Shown piece by piece: positions 5,447 to 11,132 of a DNA stretch of 11,132 bases (the stretch's first letter is position 1; each line of letters begins with the position of its first letter). The notes below the pieces were generated by a model. That model searched no databases and had not been told where the DNA came from. It saw only the letters and a program-made list of their open reading frames with translations. The DNA is taken from the NCBI GenBank assembly GCA_934373375.1, contig CAKROP010000041.1, positions 1-11,132 on the forward strand. Reading direction: 5' to 3'. Origin of the DNA: an uncultured Anaerosacchariphilus sp. (lineage in GTDB: Bacteria; Bacillota; Clostridia; Lachnospirales; Lachnospiraceae). A program made the position numbers and the translations under genes.

Positions 5447-6547
5447 TTATACTCCGAAGAGTTCCTTCAGACCATCCTCATCAAGCAGAGAACCGATGAC
5501 ACAGAGACGTCCGGTGTAATCCGGGTTACCCTCGCGGATCTCATACTCCTCCGGTACGAAGTCAAACTCCATCCAGCTTCCATCCGTATTCTGAATGATA
5601 CCCTTGGCACGTAAAATCAGGCCATACAGACCGGATTTGCTCAGTGTCTCCAGGATCTTTTCAAGCTCTTCTCTGCTGAAGCGCTTCGGGGTCTCTACGC
5701 CCCAGCTGGTAAATACCTCGTCCGCATGATGATGGCCGTCGTGATCGTGATGATGGTGATGGTCGTGATCATGGCAGCCGCAGGTACAGCCCTCGCCGTG
5801 ATCATGGTCGTGATCATGATGATGCTCGTGATCGTGGTCATGATCATGGTCATGATCATGGTCGTGATGATGCTCATGGTCGTGATCGTGGTCATGATGG
5901 TGCTCGTGATCATGATCGTCATCATCCTGATGCAGGTCGCCCATATCCAGCTCCGCATGCTTCATGGCGTCCAGAATCTGCTTGCCGTTCAGCTGATCCC
6001 AGGGGGTGGTGATCATAGTAGCCTTGTCGTTGTGCTCGCGCAGCATCTTAACTGCCTCTGCAAGCTTCTCCTCGGTCATGCTCTGGGTACGGCTCAGTAC
6101 AATGGTGCCCGCATGCTCTACCTGGTTATTGAAGAACTCACCGAAGTTCTTCATGTACATCTTGCACTTCTTTCCGTCTACGACAACGATAGAACTGTCG
6201 ATGTGGACGTCCATGTGGCCTGCCACATTCTGGACTGCCTTCATAACGTCAGACAGCTTGCCTACGCCTGACGGCTCGATCAGGATGCGATCCGGTGCAT
6301 AGGTATCGATAACCTCCTTCAGCGCAGTTCCAAAGTCTCCTACCAGAGAACAGCAAATGCAGCCGGAATTCATCTCATTTACCTGTACGCCGGCCTCCTT
6401 CAGAAAGCCTCCGTCGATGCCGATCTCACCGAACTCATTCTCAATCAGGACGATTTTCTCGCCCTTGAATACTTCTTCCAGAAGCTTCTTAATCAGTGTT
6501 GTTTTTCCGGCTCCCAGGAAACCGGAAATAATGGTAATCTCTGTCAT
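5447..6547 (-). CDS. CobW/COG0523 metallochaperone GTPase with His/Asp-rich metal-binding tract
   Basis: 366 residues with the full COG0523 layout. Walker A GFLGAGKTT is at 9-17, the metal-binding GCICC motif at 62-66 and ILIEPSG at 88-94. A long His/Asp/Glu insert runs over about 206-274 (34 His between 212 and 274) and is interrupted by GCTCGC at 253-258. The CobW_C domain spans about 278-366. Family knowledge: these proteins couple GTP hydrolysis to delivery of a metal, often zinc, cobalt or nickel; His-rich members act in metal storage or insertion. The usual GTP-specificity motif NKxD appears as SRTQ at 152-155, as in some Firmicute relatives. The ATG at 6545-6547 has an excellent GGAGGTAAAG ribosome binding site. 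The gene forms an apparent two-gene unit with the DUF1980 fusion. I could not find a convincing promoter or Zur box upstream. The metal is not determined; zinc is the first guess. Confidence 0.93.
   Translation of the reverse strand: MTEITIISGFLGAGKTTLIKKLLEEVFKGEKIVLIENEFGEIGIDGGFLKEAGVQVNEMNSGCICCSLVGDFGTALKEVIDTYAPDRILIEPSGVGKLSDVMKAVQNVAGHMDVHIDSSIVVVDGKKCKMYMKNFGEFFNNQVEHAGTIVLSRTQSMTEEKLAEAVKMLREHNDKATMITTPWDQLNGKQILDAMKHAELDMGDLHQDDDDHDHEHHHDHDHDHEHHHDHDHDHDHDHDHEHHHDHDHDHGEGCTCGCHDHDHHHHHDHDGHHHADEVFTSWGVETPKRFSREELEKILETLSKSGLYGLILRAKGIIQNTDGSWMEFDFVPEEYEIREGNPDYTGRLCVIGSLLDEDGLKELFGV
5726..5914 (-). repeat. Low-complexity His/Asp coding tract with three decapeptide repeats
   Basis: Within the CobW-type gene, residues 212-274 are almost only His, Asp and Glu. 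The unit EHHHDHDHDH occurs at residues 215-224, 225-234 and 241-250 (DNA 5798-5905), with a DHDHDH spacer between the second and third. The His and Asp codons are mixed (CAT/CAC, GAT/GAC), so the units are not perfect DNA copies, which points to selection on the protein as well as possible slippage. Confidence 0.9.
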
Positions 6548-6613
6548 TTTCTTTACCTCCAGATCTTACGGCACCAGCAATCAGCAATCATGCTTTCCTG
6601 ATGCTAATTATTC

Positions 6614-6662
6614 TCAACAACAAAGAGCGCTATGCGCAGCCTGTGGCTGCATCATGCGCTCT
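6614..6662 (-). terminator. Intrinsic terminator of the infC-rpmI-rplT operon
   Basis: The minus strand carries a long two-part hairpin: outer arms AGAGCGC (6656-6662) and GCGCTCT (6624-6630), an internal loop, inner arms GCAGCC and GGCTGC, and a 3-nt loop ACA. It is followed by the T-rich TTGTTGTT. It begins 12 nt after the rplT stop and about 75 nt before the next gene. Confidence 0.8.
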
Positions 6663-6674
6663 GTTTCTTCGGTC

Positions 6675-7031
6675 TTATGCCAGCTTGCTCTTAGCAACTT
6701 CTGCCAGAGTAGCGAATCCAGCCGGATCATTTACTGCCATGTCAGCCAGTACCTTACGGTTCAGCTCAACCTCAGCCTGCTTCAGTCCATACATGAACTT
6801 GCTGTAGGACAGTCCGTTCAGACGTGCTGCTGCGTTGATACGAGCGATCCAAAGCTGACGGAACTGACGCTTTCTCTCTTTTCTTCCTGCGTAGGAACTG
6901 GTCAGTGCTCTCATCACGGACTGCTTTGCTACACGATACTGCTTGCTTCTTGCTCCTCTATAACCCTTAGCGAGCTTTAATACTCTGTTATGTCTTTTCT
7001 TAGCGCCTAAACCGCCTTTAATTCTTGCCAT
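6675..7031 (-). CDS. rplT: 50S ribosomal protein L20
   Basis: 118 residues, the standard length for bL20, with the hallmark N-terminus [20 protein letters not shown] and the [11 protein letters not shown] segment, a very basic first half that contacts 23S rRNA and a compact C-terminal domain. It is essential for early assembly of the large subunit. In Bacillus, L20 represses its own operon by binding the infC leader; a matching leader is present here (7893-8035). The ATG at 7029-7031 follows a GGAGG ribosome binding site. It is third and last in the infC-rpmI-rplT order, with a terminator directly after it. Confidence 0.98.
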   Translation of the reverse strand: MARIKGGLGAKKRHNRVLKLAKGYRGARSKQYRVAKQSVMRALTSSYAGRKERKRQFRQLWIARINAAARLNGLSYSKFMYGLKQAEVELNRKVLADMAVNDPAGFATLAEVAKSKLA

Positions 7032-7080
7032 TTCTTCTTTCCTCCTTGAAACTTCTCACTTCCGCCTTCTGTACTGAAAC

Positions 7081-7278
7081 TTACAGATACGGCAGAATCT
7101 TCTTCATGCTCTTTACGTTGGTTGCATCCGTAATGGTAGCTTTTCTGAGATTTCTCTTTCTCTTCTGAGATTTCTTGGTTAAGATATGGCTCTTATAAGC
7201 TTTCATTCTCTTGAGTTTGCCTGTACCTGTTACTTTGAAACGCTTTGCAGCTGCTCTGCTTGTCTTAATTTTTGGCAT
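7081..7278 (-). CDS. rpmI: 50S ribosomal protein L35
   Basis: 65 residues, the normal length for bL35, beginning [20 protein letters not shown] and ending in the basic region and KKILPYL tail typical of the family. The start is the ATG at 7276-7278, which has AGGAGGAG about 8 nt upstream and gives the conserved N-terminus. The frame is open a further 12 codons upstream, but that stretch contains the ribosome binding site and is not part of the protein. It lies between infC and rplT, as in most Firmicutes. Confidence 0.98.
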   Translation of the reverse strand: MPKIKTSRAAAKRFKVTGTGKLKRMKAYKSHILTKKSQKRKRNLRKATITDATNVKSMKKILPYL

Positions 7279-7358
7279 TTTATATACTCCTCCTATCCTA
7301 GTATCCTTTTCCAAATTTCTATCAAATCATTGCCGCCTGCGCGGTTGATTTCAAATTA

Positions 7359-7868
7359 TTACTGACGCTTCTCTGCCAGAAACATCATCATCTGACGGCC
7401 TTCCATCTTCGGAGCCTTCTCCACTACAGCCACGTCGGACATCTTCTCTGCAAATACGTCGAGAATCTGCTTTGTCTTCTGCACATGGGCCATCTCTCTT
7501 CCGCGGAAACGTAAGGTTACCTTTACCTTGTCACCCTTCTGGATGAACTTCTTTGCAGCTCCCACCTTCGTATTCAGGTCGTTCTCCTCGATATTCGGTG
7601 ACAGACGAACTTCCTTGATCTCAATGGTTCTCTGCTTCTTCTTGGCTTCCTTTTCTTTTCTCGCCTGCTCGTACTTGTACTTGCCGTAATCAATGATCTT
7701 GCATACAGGCGGCTTCGCCGTCGGTGCAATCTTCACCAGGTCCAGTTCTGCTTCCCGGGCAATCTTCATCGCATCTCTTGCAGACATGATGCCAAGCTGC
7801 TCTCCGTCAGCGCCAATCAGGCGAATCTCCTTATCCCGGATCTGTTCGTTAATCATTAAATCGCTAAT
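7359..7868 (-). CDS. infC: Translation initiation factor IF-3, probable AUU start codon
   Basis: 169 residues from an ATT at 7866-7868. IF3 binds the 30S subunit, prevents premature 50S joining and proofreads the initiator codon-anticodon pair. The N-domain motif INEQIRDKEIRLIG (6-19) and the PPVCKIIDYGKYKYEQ signature (53-68) are present, followed by a basic linker and the C-domain from about 80 (EIKEVRLSPNIEENDLNTK). The ribosome binding site AGGAGG (7877-7882) is 8 nt from the ATT but 20 nt from the first ATG (7854-7856), so the ATT is the better start. It also restores the N-terminus ISDLMINEQIR, which lines up with B. subtilis IF3 (ISKDFIINEGIR). Use of a rare AUU start, which IF3 itself discriminates against, is the classic infC autoregulation known from E. 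coli and B. subtilis. It is first in the infC-rpmI-rplT operon. Confidence 0.95.
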   Translation of the reverse strand: MSDLMINEQIRDKEIRLIGADGEQLGIMSARDAMKIAREAELDLVKIAPTAKPPVCKIIDYGKYKYEQARKEKEAKKKQRTIEIKEVRLSPNIEENDLNTKVGAAKKFIQKGDKVKVTLRFRGREMAHVQKTKQILDVFAEKMSDVAVVEKAPKMEGRQMMMFLAEKRQ

Positions 7869-7875
7869 TGTAGTG

Positions 7876-7883
7876 CCCTCCTT
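7876..7883 (-). promoter_or_regulatory. Ribosome binding site that decides the infC start
   Basis: AAGGAGGG on the minus strand ends 7 nt before the ATT at 7866-7868 (AGGAGG core 8 nt away). It is too far (20 nt from the core) from the in-frame ATG at 7854-7856, so it favours AUU initiation. Confidence 0.85.
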
Positions 7884-7892
7884 CTAAGAAAG

Positions 7893-7930
7893 AAAAAAAC
7901 TAAAAAAGTGGATAGTCAGACTATCCACTT
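7893..7930 (-). terminator. Attenuator terminator in the infC leader
   Basis: A perfect 11-bp hairpin (7920-7930 with 7906-7916, loop of 3) is followed by TTTTTT, AG and seven more T on the minus strand. It lies after the promoter and 10 nt before the infC ribosome binding site, so it would stop transcription before the operon unless prevented. It is a very strong intrinsic terminator. Confidence 0.92.
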
Positions 7931-8035
7931 AAATATCTCTTTACACGACCTGTATTCCTGTCGGTAGCTTCGATAATTATAAACCCGAGTCGCCGTCTGC
8001 GCTAAGGTGAGAGTGGATACTCTGCTTTCTGTCAC
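7893..8035 (-). ncRNA. L20-type ribosomal protein leader (cis-regulatory RNA)
   Basis: The transcribed leader of infC-rpmI-rplT. From the predicted start near 8035, the RNA first forms a hairpin with outer arms GGTGA (8032-8036) and TCACC (8006-8010) and an inner AGAG/CTCT helix exposing TATCCA. A middle region of about 75 nt with the conserved-looking GTGTAAAGAG (7936-7945) follows, and then the terminator. The segment TATCCACT (8012-8019) is identical to the 3' arm of the terminator and can pair with the terminator's 5' arm, so it is a plausible antiterminator. In B. subtilis the L20 leader works in this position, L20 binding favouring termination. The match to that RNA class rests on context, architecture and my memory of the motif, not on a covariance-model search. 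Confidence 0.75.
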
Positions 8036-8041
8036 CATGAT

Positions 8042-8070
8042 ATATTAACACATGGGAATTCCTGTGTCAA
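8042..8070 (-). promoter_or_regulatory. Sigma-A-type promoter of the infC-rpmI-rplT operon
   Basis: TTGACA (8065-8070) is a perfect -35, with a 17-nt spacer and TAATAT (8042-8047; 4 of 6) as -10 on the minus strand. Transcription should begin near 8035. The -35 overlaps the TGA stop codon (8067-8069) of the upstream surface-protein gene. Confidence 0.8.
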
Positions 8071-11000
8071 CTATTATTTTCCCTGATTCTGATCTTTTTT
8101 CGCCGTCTCCGGATGCCAATCAGAACCGCTGCTATCATACCGCCAAACAAAAGTATTGTCAAGCCTGAATCACCGGTGCGCACAGCCATTTGCGGCTTTT
8201 TGCTCTGCTCTGCCTGAATGCGGCTGTCGGGCGTCAGCAGGAAACGGATCGGCGTTATCTCCGCCTGATTTCCGGCCAGATCTACCGCCTGCACTGTCAG
8301 CTCCTGCCAGTCGTCGGCGCTATTGAGCGTAAGCTCCATTCTGCCGTCGTTCTCCCGCAGTTCTTCAGCTGTGTATACATGAACAATCCCGGCCTGTCCG
8401 ACCTGAAGCTCCCGCATTCCCAGATTGTCCTGCACATCCAGCAGCACCGTCCGATGACTCTCCTGATAACGGCCATTCTCCTCTACACCGGAAACCAGAA
8501 TCACAGGCGGCGTTTTGTCCACGGCAAATTCCAGCCGTTTGCCCTTACTGCGGTTGTCGGAGACATTGGAAGCCCGATCCTCGGAATACAGGGTTACTGC
8601 ATAGACGCCCTCCCCGGTGAAATTTTCTTTCGCAATCCGGTAGGTATACTGCTGCCAGCCTGTCTCCATGCTTCTGCTCACCTGATAATCTGTTCCCTCC
8701 TTCAGGCTTTTAAGCTCCCCGTCGTGACTGCTGGTAATCTCCCGGAGTGTCAGAGTGTCCACATTGGTCTCCAGAATCACAAGCTCCGGTTCTTCCCGGG
8801 TATAATAGCTCCCCTGTTCGCCCGCCAGCCCTTCCGTGGCCTCGCCCAGAGTATAGACAGAGCCGTAACGGTTTACAGAAAAGGTGACCGTCTCTTCCTT
8901 ACGATTGCCTGCCAGATCGGCTGCAACTGCCTTCAGCGTATACATATCATCCCATTTCTGCTCCATGGGAATATCATCCAGCTTGTATTCCATGCCATTT
9001 TCACTGCGGCTCAGCTTTCCGGCCAGCTTTATATCACCGTTATGATAACCGGTCAGGGTAATACTCTCTCCCTCCGGATCATAATATCTGTCCATGCTTC
9101 GGATGCCCGGACGCACAGCGCCGTTATTGGCGGAATGGTCCAGGATATCAAAAATGGTAAGCTCCGGCGGCGTCTGATCCAGCACAAAGCGTTCCGATTC
9201 CCATAAGGGCAGCTCATTATCCGCCAGATCCCTTCCGGTCACACGGAAAGCGTAGGCCCCGTCCTTCTGAAAATGGAGTCTGGCCGTATGCATTTCTCCG
9301 TTGTGGCTCCAGGCGGAAAGCTCCGGTTCTTCCCCCTCTTCCTCCACCAGTGTTCGGATCTGAATGGCTTTCTCGTCGAAATTCTTTTCCCGGATCGTCA
9401 GCCGTGCGGTGCGGGCTTCTTTATAATAGAAGCCGTTCTGTACGTCGGTATTGTCCCAGGCGACGGTAAGCTCCGGCGGCGTGCGATCGATGACAAAGAC
9501 GTCTGTCCGGTCGTAATCCGCCCGGTTGCCCGCCAGATCCTGAAAGTTCACATGAAAGGTATACGCTCCGTCCGCCTCAAATACAAGCTGACAGGTATGC
9601 GTCATTTCGTCGCCGCTGCCACTGTGTGTCCAGGGCCCCGGCGCCGGCACCGGGCCATCCCCATTGGTAATCCGGAATTCCACGTCCCGCGGGTCGAAAT
9701 TACGCTCTTTGATGGTAATCGTAGCTGTCCGGGGTTCCCGGTAACAGGTTTCCCGGATCGGAGTATTCAAATCATAGGTTACGGTAATCTCCGGCTTTGT
9801 CACATCGATATTGCAGCTTATCTCCGTCCTGCTTTCGTATCCTGCGTTGTCTGTGAGCTCTGCCTGTACCTTTACGTCATTGTGGTTATAGTCCGCAGCA
9901 CGCAGCTTCATGGTTTCTGTCGCTTCGTAAGTAAGCTCCGACAGATATTTCTTTTCGCTGCGGATTTGTCCGTCCGCCCGGATAATCCAATCCCGCAGGC
10001 CTGTGAAATGGTCCGCCAGGAATGCGTTGAGCTCCACGTCCGTATTATAATAGGCCTGTCCATCCACAATGCGGCTGGGCTTTGTGCCTATGGCCAACCG
10101 GGCTTCTGCGGATTTTTCGTGTGTTTCCACGCTCTCGACGCCGCAGCTCAGGGTCTTTTCAGATTTACGACCTGTCCAGTCCCAGACTTCCGCCTGCACG
10201 GTTCCCCTGAAATCTGCCGTTTCCCTCGAAACCGGAAGAGTCAGTTCAAAGCTTTCCGTCGCCGCAGGTTCAAAGCTCTGCTCCCGCACTGTGACCGCTC
10301 CCTCCGCGTCCGTCAGAGTATAGCGGATTTTCTGAATACCCGCCACGCTGTCACGGGCTTTCGCACATAAGCTTACGGACTGTGCGGAAAAAAGCCAGCC
10401 ATAAGGCTCATAAGGCAGGTAAGACGCAGGCTCTCCGGTCAGCTTCAGTTCATCCGGGGCTGTCTTATCTACTGTCACCTTCACCCGGTAATCTCCGATT
10501 GCTCCCCGGTATTCTTCCCCTTCCGCCCAGACCGCCTGATTACCGGCCAGATCCGTAATGTTCACGGGAATCCCATAATTTGCCTCCGTCGTCAGGGGCA
10601 GCTCCAGTGTCCGGCTGCCGGAAATCAGCTCCCGCTCCTTCCACTGCTCCGCCGTATTCCAGGCTGCTGTCCCGGCTATGGCCATGCCGCTGCTGTCCTC
10701 CGCCTGCATTCTGAGTATCTCCGCCCGCACTTCACGAAGACGCAGATTTTCATCCGCCACCGTAACCCGAAGGAGCGTATCTTCCGCATAGTAACTGCGT
10801 CCCTTATGTACCGCCACCGGCTTTCCCTCCACCGAGACTGCCACCTTCGGCGCCGTCCGATCTATCAGCAGGCGATGCCCTTCATATTTGTCCTCCTGTA
10901 TTCCGGCCTGAACCAGCGCATTTCCCGCCCGCATCGGATTGCCCGCCGCATCCCGGCAGGCCGCATGAAAGCGGTATGCCTGCTCCGCCAGGACTCTGCA

Positions 11001-11132
11001 GGTCCCCGTATAACGATGCAGGCCGGTCTGCTCCCACTGTAGGTCCGCCGTTTTTCCATCCAGCCGGATATCCAGATCCGCCAGTCCGGTCAGCCGTCCA
11101 TCCGTCAGAATGGGAACCGCGTAGGTCTCTTC
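8067..11132 (-). CDS. Large surface protein of repeated Ig-like modules with C-terminal membrane anchor (5' end outside the window)
   Basis: 1021 residues are visible, numbered here from the first codon in the window; the frame is open to base 11132, so the start is missing. The chain is a series of beta-rich Ig-like modules. They are joined by linkers D-x-T-(A/P/K)-P at 91-95, 222-226, 443-447, 549-553, 652-656 and 872-876, and often end in D-L-A-G-N (for example 194-198, 532-536, 951-955). Two modules share the run RTAxITIxExNFD (468-480 and 574-586). At the C-terminus there is a TGDSG (986-990), a hydrophobic helix (about 990-1007) and a basic tail (RRRRKK), the layout of a cell-surface anchor. 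The canonical LPXTG is absent, so it may be an unusual sorting signal or a plain membrane anchor. An exact 18-nt DNA repeat (9156-9173 and 9465-9482) encodes the same linker. Likely role: extracellular stalk or adhesin. No enzymatic domain is visible. There is no terminator before the infC promoter. Confidence 0.85.
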   Translation of the reverse strand, partial: EETYAVPILTDGRLTGLADLDIRLDGKTADLQWEQTGLHRYTGTCRVLAEQAYRFHAACRDAAGNPMRAGNALVQAGIQEDKYEGHRLLIDRTAPKVAVSVEGKPVAVHKGRSYYAEDTLLRVTVADENLRLREVRAEILRMQAEDSSGMAIAGTAAWNTAEQWKERELISGSRTLELPLTTEANYGIPVNITDLAGNQAVWAEGEEYRGAIGDYRVKVTVDKTAPDELKLTGEPASYLPYEPYGWLFSAQSVSLCAKARDSVAGIQKIRYTLTDAEGAVTVREQSFEPAATESFELTLPVSRETADFRGTVQAEVWDWTGRKSEKTLSCGVESVETHEKSAEARLAIGTKPSRIVDGQAYYNTDVELNAFLADHFTGLRDWIIRADGQIRSEKKYLSELTYEATETMKLRAADYNHNDVKVQAELTDNAGYESRTEISCNIDVTKPEITVTYDLNTPIRETCYREPRTATITIKERNFDPRDVEFRITNGDGPVPAPGPWTHSGSGDEMTHTCQLVFEADGAYTFHVNFQDLAGNRADYDRTDVFVIDRTPPELTVAWDNTDVQNGFYYKEARTARLTIREKNFDEKAIQIRTLVEEEGEEPELSAWSHNGEMHTARLHFQKDGAYAFRVTGRDLADNELPLWESERFVLDQTPPELTIFDILDHSANNGAVRPGIRSMDRYYDPEGESITLTGYHNGDIKLAGKLSRSENGMEYKLDDIPMEQKWDDMYTLKAVAADLAGNRKEETVTFSVNRYGSVYTLGEATEGLAGEQGSYYTREEPELVILETNVDTLTLREITSSHDGELKSLKEGTDYQVSRSMETGWQQYTYRIAKENFTGEGVYAVTLYSEDRASNVSDNRSKGKRLEFAVDKTPPVILVSGVEENGRYQESHRTVLLDVQDNLGMRELQVGQAGIVHVYTAEELRENDGRMELTLNSADDWQELTVQAVDLAGNQAEITPIRFLLTPDSRIQAEQSKKPQMAVRTGDSGLTILLFGGMIAAVLIGIRRRRKKIRIRENNS

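Noticed and set aside
5798..5905. CRISPR-like or satellite array
   Set aside because: The repeats are in-frame His/Asp codons without spacers; it is a coding low-complexity tract.
5726..6271. Plus-strand frame rich in Met, Val and Ile that looks like a membrane protein
   Set aside because: It is the complement of the His/Asp codon tract; the hydrophobic composition is an artefact of reading GTGATC-type repeats on the other strand.
7279..7314. 12-codon N-terminal extension of L35
   Set aside because: It contains the ribosome binding site of the real start and would break the conserved [15 protein letters not shown]-terminus.
9273..10370. Long plus-strand open frame (365 codons) opposite the surface-protein gene, with others at 8190-9206 and 2073-2798
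   Set aside because: They are shadows of minus-strand genes with clear protein families or repeats; they have no recognisable domains and I saw no convincing ribosome binding sites.

Overview
The window looks like chromosomal DNA from an anaerobic Firmicute of the class Clostridia, most likely a Lachnospiraceae-type organism. This is inferred from the infC-rpmI-rplT operon with an L20-type leader, strong GGAGG-type ribosome binding sites, the Trk/Lrp/DUF1653 gene content, and a C-terminal TGD-plus-membrane anchor typical of clostridial surface proteins. Every gene I can support is on the minus strand, so transcription runs from high to low coordinates. The window holds nine complete genes and two truncated by its ends. 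I see no tRNA, rRNA, CRISPR array, insertion sequence or phage gene.

Right end to left end, in order of transcription. (1) 8067-11132: the C-terminal 1021 residues of a very large exported protein made of repeated Ig-like modules and ending in a membrane anchor. Its 5' end is outside the window. (2) 7869-8070: promoter and 5' leader of the translation-factor operon, with an intrinsic terminator and an upstream segment able to disrupt it (L20-leader-like attenuation). (3) 6675-7868: infC (which reads best with a non-canonical AUU start), rpmI and rplT, closed by a terminator. (4) 4489-6547: two adjacent genes of the CobW/COG0523 GTPase superfamily. The first carries a long His/Asp tract with a Cys cluster. 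The second has lost the family's metal-binding CxCC motif and is fused to a DUF1980 (YcgQ-like) domain. (5) 3878-4330: an Lrp/AsnC regulator with its own promoter, a leader hairpin and a terminator. (6) 486-3776: a probable operon of a DUF1653 protein, trkA and trkH (potassium uptake), driven by a TTGACA-17-TATGCT promoter. (7) 1-380: the N-terminal part of an Mrp/NBP35-type P-loop ATPase (Fe-S cluster carrier), probably with its own extended -10 promoter.

How they work together: infC, rpmI and rplT make translation initiation factor IF3 and ribosomal proteins L35 and L20, with L20 the likely feedback repressor. TrkA and TrkH form one potassium transport complex, TrkA being the cytosolic NAD(H)-binding gate and TrkH the membrane pore. 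The two CobW-type proteins are translationally close (13-nt gap) and probably cooperate in metal (likely zinc) handling. That pair, with its unusual division of motifs, is the least-described part of the window. The remaining genes are mainly housekeeping.
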